Shown here piece after piece: positions 49,939 through 59,528 of a DNA stretch of 64,000 nucleotides; position 1 is the stretch's first letter, and each line of letters opens with the position of its first letter. The notes under the pieces are model-generated. The model made no database searches, was not told the origin of the DNA, and saw nothing but the letters and a program-made list of their open reading frames with translations. Source of the stretch: Aristolochia californica (taxonomy: Eukaryota; Streptophyta; Magnoliopsida; Piperales; Aristolochiaceae); contig JARWKL010000015.1 of assembly GCA_029961685.1 (NCBI GenBank), forward strand, positions 18,288,801 to 18,352,800, given 5' to 3'. The translations under genes and the position numbers were made by a program.

Positions 49939-51650
49939 GACTTATGTTTTGGTAGTCAACACTCAATTAAAATTGCCTCGCCCCCTCTTCCGATGATTAC
50001 AAAACCCAATATATAAAAAACTAAAAGAGTTTACAATCCTAAAAAGCCACAGATACTTTTTGGAATTTATCTCTCTTAGCATTTGTGCATTTCCATTTTG
50101 GATGTTCAATTTTTTTTCAAATCCAAACATGAGTTTTCGCTCTCCCATTTTTCACGTAAACAAAAAGATAAGGCACATAGATCACAACAAAATGAAAAAT
50201 TAAGAATTTATGTATGCAAAAAATGGAAAACTATAATAAATGTATGTGAAGAAAATTAATTCACGCGCTAAAAATGAACACCAAAGTTTTGTTATCCATG
50301 TTTGATCGATTATTGACTTGTAAAGGCTATAATATTTGTTATTGACTTCTGATGATTGCAAATCCCAATATATAAAAAACTAAAAGAGTTTACAATCCTT
50401 TTAAAACACAGATACTTTTTGGAATTATCTTTCTCACAATTTTTTCATTTCCATTTTGGATGTTATATTTTTTATCAAATCCAAACTTTAGTTTTCACTT
50501 TCCCATTTTTCTCGTAAACAAAAATTTAAGGCAAAAAGATCACAACAAAGGAAAAATTTTAGAGTATAAGAAAACAAAAAATTCAAAACTACAATAAATG
50601 TAAGAGAAAAAAATTAATTCACGCACTAAAAATGAACACTAAAGTTTTCTTATGCATGTTTGGGAAATTCTACTAGTACAACCCCTAATAGGTTAGTGCA
50701 ATTTTATAAGAAAGAGACTAATTGATCCTAAAATGTTTTAAATATGGTGGATATGCATGCCTGAAACATGTTGAAGATGCAAATGACCTAAATATCCAAA
50801 AATTTCAAAGAGAAGAAAAAATTAATTGTCAAGTTAACAAAAGGTGGGATATTTACAAGTGCCAAACAACCCACTTTTGGCCTATTTTACAAAAAGTGGA
50901 CCTAATCATAGATCATCATAAATATTTTGATCGATTAATGGTGTGTAACGACTATAATTTTTTTTAGAAATGACTTATGTTTTGGCAGTCAACACTCAAT
51001 TAAAATTGCCTCGCCCCCTCTTCCGATGATTACAAAACCCAATATATAAAAAACTAAAAGAGTTTACAATCCTAAAAAGCCACAGATACTTTTTGGAATA
51101 TATCTCTCTTAGCAATTGTGCATTTCTATTTTGGATGTTCAAATTTTTTTCAAATCCAAACATGAGTTTTCGCTCTCCCATTTTTCACGTAAACAAAAAG
51201 ATAAGGCACATAGATCACAACAAAATGAAAATTTAAGAGTTTATGTATGAAAAAAATGGAAAACTATAATAAATGTATGTGAAGAAAATTAATTCACGCG
51301 CTAAAAATGAACACCAAGGTTTTGTTATCCATGTTTGGGAAATTCCACTAGTACAACCCCTAATAGCTTGCTGGAATTTTATATGAAAGAGATTTCTAAT
51401 TGATCCTTACATGTTTTAAATGTGGTAGATATGCATGCCTGAAACATGTTCAAGATGCAAATGACCTAAAGATAAAAAAAAATTGAGTAGAAAAAATTAA
51501 ATTCTCAAGTTAACAAGCGTTAGGATATTTACCAGAGCTAAACAACCAACTTTTTGCCTATTTTACAAATAGCGGACCTAACAATCATTGATCATCGTAA
51601 ATGTTTTGATCGATTAATAATGTGTAACGGCTATAATTTTTGTTAGAAAT
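49939..51650 (+). repeat. A-B-A' duplication: truncated A, deleted B, full A'
   Basis: The first about 365 bp of the monomer at 49939 (A) and of the monomer at 50972 (A') are nearly identical, with only about ten differences by eye. Shared rare variants include TTATGTTTTGG, GATTACAAAACCC, CCTAAAAAGCCACAG, CATGAGTTTTCGC, TTTTTCACGTAAAC and CACGCGCTAAAAA. A is cut at 50304: CCATGTTTG jumps to ATCGATTATTGACTTG, with shared GTTTG at the join. Between them lies B (50344-50971), which lacks its head. The repeat offset is 1033 bp. Confidence 0.88.
50344..50971 (+). repeat. B-type monomer, first copy
   Basis: 628 bp. Its head is deleted: TTATTGACTTCTGATGATTGC lacks the anchor-to-C-tract segment. Private variants include CAAATCCCAAT, CCTTTTAAAACACAG, CTCACAATTTTTTCATT, AAAATTTAAGGCAAAAAG, AGAGTATAAGAAAAC, TTCTTATGCATG, AATAGGTTAGTGCAA and GAGACTAATTGATCC. 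All recur in 54396-55027. Confidence 0.9.
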
Positions 51651-52385
51651 GACCTATGGTTTGGGAGTCAACACTCAATTTAAAATGCCTTGCCCCCCTC
51701 TCCCCCTCTGTTCCGATGATTGCAAAACCCAAGATATAAAAAACTAAAAGAGTTTATAATCCATAAAAATCAAAAATTCTTTTTGGAATTATTTCTCTCA
51801 GCATTTGTGCATTTCTATTTTGATTTTTCAATTTGTTTCAAATCGAAACTTGAGTTTTCACTCTCCCATTTTTCTCGTAAGGCAAACAGATCACAACAAA
51901 AAGAAAATTTTAGAGTACGAAAAAAATAAAAAACTATAATAAATTTAAGTGAAGAAAATTATTTCACGGACTAAAAATGAACACCAAAGTTTTGTTATCC
52001 ATATTTGGGAAATTCCACTAGTACAACCCCTAATAGCTTGGTGGAATTTTATTAGAGAGAGTTTTCTAGTTGACCCTAACATGTTTTAAATGTTGTGCAT
52101 ATGCATGCCTGAAACATGTTGAAGATGCAAATGACCTAATGATACAAAAATTTCAAGGAGTAGAAAAAATTAAATTCTCAAGTTAACGTGCAGTGGAATA
52201 TTTACCAGAGCCAAACAACCGACTTTTTGCCTATTTTACAAAAAGCGGACCTAACAATCATAAATCATCATAAATGTTTGGATTGATTAATGATGTGTAA
52301 GGGCTATAATTTTTGTTAAAAATGACTTATAGTTTGGGAGTCAACACTCAGTTAACAATGCATTGCGCCTCCACCCTCCAACCCA

Positions 52386-52411
52386 CCCCCCCCCCCCCCC
52401 CCCCCCCCCCC
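52386..52411 (+). repeat. C tract, 26 bases
   Basis: C run preceded by CACCCTCCAACCCA at the usual monomer position. Confidence 0.9.
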
Positions 52412-54395
52412 TCTCTTCCAATGATTTCAAAACCCCGTATATAAAAAACTAAAAGAGTTTTCAATCCTCAAAAATCACAGATACTTTTTGGAATTATCTC
52501 TCTAAGCATTTGTGCATTAACATTTGGATTATCAAGTTTTTTTCAAGTCCAAACTTGAGTTTTCACACTCCCATTTTTCTCGTAAACAAAAAGATAAGGC
52601 AAATAGATCACAACAAAATGAAAATTTTAGAGTTTATGTATGGAAAAAAATTGAAAACCAAAATAATTTTAAGCGAAGAAAATTATTTCACGCACTAAAA
52701 ATGAACACAAAAGTTTTGTTATCCATGTTTGGGAAATTCCACTAGTACAACCCCTAATAGCTTGTTGGAATTTTATAAGAAAGAGATTTCTAATTGATCC
52801 TAACATGTTTAAATGTGGTAGATATGCATGCCTAAAACATGTTGAAGATGCAAATGACCTAAAGATCAAAAAACTTCAAGGAGGAGAAAAAAATTAAATT
52901 CTCAAGTTAACGTGCGGTGGGATATTTACTAGAGCCAAACAACCCACTTTTTGCCTATTTTACACAAAGCGGACCTAACAATCATAGATCATCGTAAATG
53001 TTTTGATCGATTAATGATGTGTAACGACTATAATTTATGTTAGAAATGACTTATGGTTTGGGAGTCAACACTCAGTTAAAAATGCGTCACCCCCCTCTTC
53101 CGATGATTGCAAAACCCAATATCTAAAAAATTAAAGGAGTTTACAATCCTTAACAATATCATATACTTTTTGGAATTATCTCTCTCAACATTTGTGCATT
53201 TCCTTTTTGGATGTTCAATTTATTTTAAATCCAAACTTGAGTTTTCACTCTCCCATTTTTCTCGTAAACAAAAAGATAAGGTAAATAGATGACAACAAAA
53301 TGAAAACTTAAGAGTTTATGGACGCAAAAAATTGAAATCTATAATAAATGTAAGTGAAGAAAATTATTTCATGCACTAAAAATAAACATCAAAGTTTTGT
53401 TATCCATGTTTGCGAAATTCCACTAGTACAACCCCTAATAGCTTGCTGGAATTTTATAAGAAAGAGATTTCTAATTGATCCTAACATGTTTTAAATGTGG
53501 TGGATAAGCATGCCATAAACATGCTGATGATGAAAACGACCTAAAGATCAAAAAATTTCTAGGAGTAGGAAAAATTAAATTCTCAAGTTAAGTGAGGTGG
53601 TATATTTACCTTAGCCAAACAACCCACTTTTTTCCTATTTTACAAAAACTGGACCTAGATCATCCTAAATGTTTTTATCGATTAATGATGTGTAATAGCT
53701 ATAATTTTTGTTAGAAATGACCTATGGTTATGCAGTCAACACTTAGTTAAAAGTGTCTCGCCCCCCTCTTCCAATGATTGCAAAACCCAATATATAAAAA
53801 TCTAAAAGAGTTTACATTCCTAAAAAATCACAGATACTTTTTTTAATTATCATTCGTAGAATTTGTGCATTTCCATTTTGGATGTTCAATTTTTTTTCAA
53901 ATCCAAACTTGAGTTTTTAGTCTCCAATCTTTCTCGTTAACAAAAAGATAAGGCAAATTGATCACCACAAAATGAAAATTTTAGAGTTTATGATTGCAAA
54001 ATATTGAAAACTATAATAAATGTAAGTGAACAAAATTAGTTCACGCACTAAAAAAGAACACCAAAATTTTGTTATCCATGTTGGTGAAATTGCACAAGTA
54101 CAACCCCTAATTGCTTGGTGGAATTTTATAGGAAAGAGATTTCTAATTGATCCTAACATGTTTTAAATGTGGTGGATATGCATGCCCGAAACATGTTGAA
54201 GATGCAAATGACCAGATGATCCATAAATTTCAAGGAGTAGAAAAAGTTAAACTCTCAAGTTAACCTGTGGTGGGATATTTACCAGAAACAAGCAACCCAC
54301 TTTTTGCTTTTTTACAAAAAGCGGACCTAAATATCATTGATCATCATAAATGTTTTGATCGATTATTGACTTGTAAAAGCTATAATTTTTGTTAT

Positions 54396-55027
54396 TGACT
54401 TCTGATGATTGCAAATCCCAATATATAAAAAACTAAAAGAGTTTACAATCCTTTTAAAACACAGATGCTTTTTGGAATTATCTTTCTCACAATTTTTTCA
54501 TTTCCATTTTGGATGTTATATTTTTTTTCAAATCCAAACTTGACTTTTCACTTTCCCATTTTTCTCGTAAACAAAAATTTAAGGCAAAAAGATCACAACA
54601 AAGGAAAAGTTTTAGAGTATAAGAAAACAAAAAATTCAAAACTATAATAAATGTAAGAGAAAAAAATTAATTCACGCACTAAAAATGAACACTAAAGTTT
54701 TCTTATGCATGTTTGGGAAATTCTACTAGTACAACCCCTAATAGGTTAGTGCAATTTTATAAGAAAGAGACTAATTGATCCTAACATGTTTTAAATATGG
54801 TGGATATGCATGCCTGAAACATGTTGAAGATGCAAATGACCTAAATATCCAAAAATTTAAAAGAGAAGAAAAAATTAATTGTCAAGTTAACAAGAGGTGG
54901 GATATTTACAAGTGCCAAACAACCCACTTTTGGCTTATTTTACAAAAAGCAGACCTAACAGTCATAGATCATCGTAAATGTTTTGATCGATTAATGATGT
55001 GTAACGGCTATAATTTTTATTAGCAAT
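54396..55027 (+). repeat. B-type monomer, second copy, 4.05 kb away
   Basis: 632 bp, nearly identical to 50344-50971 (roughly 98% by eye), including the head deletion and all listed private variants. The shared tract also includes the upstream CGATTATTGACTTGTAAA text, so it begins about 40 bp before the anchor. Similarity drops near the next monomer junction. Confidence 0.9.
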
Positions 55028-55050
55028 GACTCATGGTTTGGGAGTCAACA

Positions 55051-55071
55051 CCCCCCCCCCCCCCCCCCCCC
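55051..55071 (+). repeat. C tract, 21 bases
   Basis: C run joined directly to GGGAGTCAACA, so about 20 bases normally between the anchor and the C site are missing. Confidence 0.9.
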
Positions 55072-55773
55072 TCTTCAGATGAATGCAAAACCCAATATAT
55101 CGAAAACTAAAAGAGTTTACAATCCTTAAAATCACAGATACTTTTTGGATTTATCTCTCTCAGCATTTCTGCACTTCCATTTTGGATGTTCATTTTTTTT
55201 TAAAATCCAAACTTTAGTTTTCACTCCCCATTCTTTTCGTAAATAAAATGATAAGGCAAATACATCACAACAAAATGAAAATTTTAGATTTTATGTATGC
55301 AAAAAATTGAAAACTATAAAAAAATTAAGTGACAAAAATTATTTCACGCTCTAAAAATTAACACCAAAGTGTTGTTATCCATATTTAGGAAATTCCACTA
55401 GTACAACCCCTAATAGCTTGGTGGAATTTTATAAGAAAGAAAATTCTAATTGATCCTAACATGTTTTAAATGTGGTGGATATGCATGCCTGAAACATGTT
55501 AAAAATGGAAATGACATAATGATCCAAAAATTTCAAGGAGCAGAAAAAATTAAATTCTCAAGTTAACGTGCGATGGGATATTTACCTGAGCCAAACAACC
55601 CAGTTTTTCCCTATTTTACAAAAAGCGGACCTAACAATCATAGATCATCATAAATGTTTTGATCAATTAATGATTTGCAATGACTATAATTTTTGTTAGG
55701 AATGACTTATGGTTTGGGAGTCAACACTCAGTTAAAAATACCTCGCCCCCCTCTTCCCATGATTGCAAAACCC

Positions 55774-55787
55774 AATATATAAAAAAC
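55774..55787 (+). promoter_or_regulatory. TATA-like motif of the monomer (example copy)
   Basis: AATATATAAAAAAC, preceded by CCC, sits about 72 bp after the anchor in nearly every monomer. It matches a plant TATA box (TATATAAA). Exceptions include copies near 15741, 28593 (ATAAAT), 53119 (ATCTAA), 55097 (ATATCG) and 59072 (TTTTTA). An AT-rich satellite will produce such words by chance, so a promoter role is only a possibility. Confidence 0.25.
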
Positions 55788-56139
55788 TAAAAGAGTTCAC
55801 AATCCTTAAAAATCTCAGATACTTTTAGGAATTATCTCTCTCAGAATTTGTGCATTTTCATTTTGGATGTACAATTTCTTTTCAAATCCAAACTTGACTT
55901 TTCACTCTCCCATTTTTCTCATAAACAAAAAGATAAGGCAAATAGATCACAAAAAAATTAAAATTTTTGAGTTTATGTATGCAAATAATTGAAAACTCTA
56001 ATAAATGTAAGATAAGAAAATTACTTCACGCACTAAAAATGAACACCAAAGTTTTGTTATCCATGTTTGGGAAATTCCAATACTACAACCCCTAATAGCT
56101 TGGTGGAATTTCATAAGAAAGAGATTTCTAATTGATTCT

Positions 56140-56182
56140 AACATGTTTTAAATGTGGTGGATATGCATGCCTGAAACATGTT
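56140..56182. other. Paired AACATGTT palindromes (example copy)
   Basis: Two copies of the 8-bp palindrome AACATGTT lie 35 bp apart (56140 and 56175), flanking GGTGGATATGCATGCC, which itself contains the overlapping palindromes ATGCAT and GCATGC. The arrangement is kept in most monomers. It could be a dyad protein-binding site or a minor cruciform; nothing in the sequence shows which. Confidence 0.5.
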
Positions 56183-57747
56183 GAAGAAGCAAATGACCAA
56201 ATGATCCAAAAATTACAAGGATTAGAAAAAATTAAATTCTCAAGTTAACGTGCGGTAAGATATTTAATAGAGCCACACAACCGACTTTTTTCCTATGTCA
56301 CAAAAAGTAGACCAAACAATCTTAGATCATTGTAAATATTTTGATCGATTAATGATGTGTAACGGCTATAATCTTTGTTAGAAGTGACTTATGGTTTGGT
56401 CGTCAACACTTAGTTAAAAATCCACGCCCCCCCTCCCTCCCTCTCCCCCCTAATCCGATGATTGCAAAACCCAATTTATAAAAAACTAAAAGAGTGTACA
56501 ATTCTTAAAAATCACAGATACTTTCTGGAATTATCTTTCTCAGCATTTGTGCATTTCCATTTTGGATGATCAATTTTTTTTCAAATCCCAACTTGAGTTT
56601 TCACTCTCCCATTTTTCTCGTAAACAAAAAGATAAGGCAAATAAAATGAAAATTTTAGAGTTTATGTATGCAAATAATTGAAAACTATAATAAATGTATG
56701 TGAAGAAAATTACTTCATGCACTAAAAATGAACACCAAAGTTTTGTTATACGTGTTTGGGAAATTCCACTAGTACAACCCCAAATAGCTTGCTGGAATTT
56801 TGTAAGAATGAGATTTCTAATTGATCCTAACATGTTTTACATGTTGTAGATATGCATGCCTGAAACATGTTGAAGATGCAAATGACCTAAAGATCAAAAA
56901 ATTTCAAGGAGTAGAAAAAATTAAATTCTCAAGTTAACGTGCGGTGGGATATTTACCAGAGCCAAACCACCCACTTTTTGCCTATTTTACACAAAGCGGA
57001 CCTAACAATCATAGATCATCGTAAATGTTTTGATAGATTAATGATGTGTAACGGCTATAATTTTTTTTAGAAATGAGTTATGGTTTGGGAGTCAACACTG
57101 AGTTAAAAATGCCACTCCCCCTCTTTTTATGATTGCAAAACCCAATATAAAAAAAACTAAAAGAGTTAACAATCCTTAAAAATCACAGATACATTTTGGA
57201 ATTATCTCTCTCAGCATTTGTGCATTTCAATTTTGGATGTTCAATTTTTTTTTAAATCCAAACTTGAGTTTTCACTCTCCCATTTTTCTCGTAAACAAAA
57301 AGATAAGGCACATAGATTACAACAAAATGAAATTTTTTTAGTTTACGTATGCAAAAAATTGAAAACTACAATAAATTTAAGTGAAGAAAATTATTTCACG
57401 CAATAAAAATGACCACCAAAGTTTTGTTATCCATGTTTGGGAAATTCCACTAGTACAACCCCTAGTAGCTTGTTGGAATTTTATAAGAAATAGATTTTTA
57501 ATTATTCCTAACATGTTTTAAATGTGGTGGATAAGCATGTCGGGAATATGTTAATGATGCAAATGACTTAAAGATTAAAAAAATTTCAAGGAGTAGAAAA
57601 AATTAAATTCTTTAGTTAATGTGCGGTGGGATAATAACCAGAGCCAAACAAACCACTTTTTGCCTATTTTACAAAAGGCGGAACTAGATTATCATAACTG
57701 TTTTGAACGGTTAATGAGGTGTAACGGCTATAATTTTTGTTAGAAAT

Positions 57748-58313
57748 GACATGTGGTTTGGGAGTCAACACTCAGTTAAAAATGCCTTGCCCCCACTTCC
57801 GATGATTGCAAAACCCAATATATAAAAAACTAAAAGAGTTTACAATCCTTAAAAATCACAGATACTTTTTGGAATTATCTCTCTCAGCATTTCTACATTT
57901 CCATTTTGGATGTTCAATTTATTTTCAAATTCAAACTTGAGTTTTCACTCTCCTATTTTTCTTGTAAACAAAAAGAAAAGGCAAGTAGAGAAAAAAAAAA
58001 TGAAAATTGTAGAGTTTAAGATTGTAAAAAATTTAAAACTATAACAAAGAGATTTCTAATTGATCCTAACATGTTTTAAATGTGGTATATATGCATGCGT
58101 GAAACATGTTGAAGATGCAAATGACCTAAAGATAAAAAAATTTCTAGGAGTAAAAAAAATTAAATTCTCAAGTTAATGAGCAGTAGGATATTTACTCGAG
58201 CCAAACAACCCACTTTATGCTAATTTTACTCAAAGCGGACCTAACAATCATAGATCATCATAAATGTTTTGATCGATTAATGATGAGTAACGACTACAAC
58301 TTTTGTTAGATAT
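57748..58313 (+). repeat. Monomer with a deletion of about 115 bp
   Basis: 566 bp. Near 58039 AAAACTATAA joins directly to CAAAGAGATTTCT, removing the TGTAAGTGAAG to GGTGGAATTTTA section. A shared TATAA is present at both original ends, consistent with a microhomology deletion. Confidence 0.85.
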
Positions 58314-59001
58314 GACTTATAGTTTGGAGTCAAAACACAGTTCAAAATGGCTCCCCCTCCCTCCCCCTCTTCCGATGATTGCAAAACCCAATATATAAAA
58401 AGCTAAAAGAGTTTACAATCCTTAGAAATCATAGATACTATTTGGAATTATCTCTCTCAGCATTTGTGCATTTCCATTTTGGATGTTCAATTTTTTTTCA
58501 AATCCAAACTTGAGTTTTCACTCTCCCTTTTTTCTCGTAAACAAAAAAATAAGGCAAATAGATCACAACAAAATGAAAATTTTGGAGTTTATGTATGGAG
58601 AAAATTGAAAACTATAATAAATGTAAGTGAAGAAAAGTATTTCATGCACTAAAAATGAACACCAAAGTTTTGTTATCTATGTTTAGGAAATTTCACTAGT
58701 ACAACCCCGAATAGCTTGCTGGAATTTAATAAGAAAGAGATTTCTAATTGATCCTAACATGTTTTAAATGTGGTAGATATGCATGCCTAAAACATGTTGA
58801 AGATGCAAATGATCTAAAGATCAAAAAAATTCAAGGAGGAGAAAAAATTAAATTCTCAAATTAATGTGTGGTGGGATATTTACAAGAGCCAAACAATCCA
58901 CTTTTTTCCTATTTGACATAAAGCGGACCTAACAATCATAGATCATCGTAACTGTTTTGATCGATTATGAATGTGTAACGGCTATACTTTAAATTAGGAA
59001 T

Positions 59002-59462
59002 GACTTATGGTTTGGGATTCAACACTCAGTTAAAAATGCCTCGCCCACCTCTTCCGATGATTGCAAAACACAATTTTTAAAAAACTAAAAGAGTTTACAA
59101 TCCTTAAAAGTCACATATACTTTTTGGAGTTATCTCTCTCAGCATTTTTGCATTTCCATTCTATATGTTCAATTTTTTTTCAAATCCAAACTTGAGTTTT
59201 CATTTTCCCATTTTTCTCGTAAACAAAAAGATACGGTACATAGATCACAACAAAATGAAAATTTTAGAGTTTATGTATGCAAAAAATTGAAACTATAATA
59301 AATGTAAGTGAAGAAAAATAACCCACTTGCGGTGGGATATTTACCAGAGCATAACAACCCACTTTTTGCCTATTTTACAAAAGGCGGACCTAACAATCAT
59401 AGATCATCATAAATGTTTTGATCAATTAATGATGTGTAATGACTATAATTTTTTTTAGAAAT
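59002..59462 (+). repeat. Monomer with a deletion of about 210 bp
   Basis: 461 bp. Near 59320 GTGAAGAAAAATAACCCACT runs into TGCGGTGGGATATTTACC. The segment from TTATTTCACGCAC to CAAGTTAACG, including both AACATGTT palindromes, is lost. Confidence 0.85.
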
Positions 59463-59501
59463 GACCTTTGGTTTGGGAGTCAACCCCCAACTCCACCCCC
59501 G

Positions 59502-59528
59502 CCCCCCCCCCCCCCCCCCCCCCCCCCC
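59502..59528 (+). repeat. C tract, 27 bases
   Basis: C run preceded by CTCCACCCCCG and followed by TCCCCCCCTTCC, at the usual monomer position. Confidence 0.9.

Larger units (their letters stand above)
55704..56385 (+). repeat. Representative full-length satellite monomer
   Basis: This 682-bp copy carries all segments of the typical monomer and serves as a map. In order: the anchor GACTTATGGTTTGGGAGTC; a short C-rich tract near offset 40-50, the site of C-tract growth in other copies; CCCAATATATAAAAAAC near offset 68; the segment CTTTTGGAATTATCTCTCTC; a T-rich stretch before CAAATCCAAACTTGA; CTCTCCCATTTTTCTC; an A-rich stretch to TTATTTCACGCACTAAAAA; CCACTAGTACAACCCCTAAT; two AACATGTT palindromes near offsets 436 and 471 flanking ATATGCATGCC; CAAGTTAACGTGCGGTGGG; and ATCGATTAATGATGTGTAACGG just before the next anchor. 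I see no clear internal sub-repeat that would make it a multimer of a shorter unit. Confidence 0.85.
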
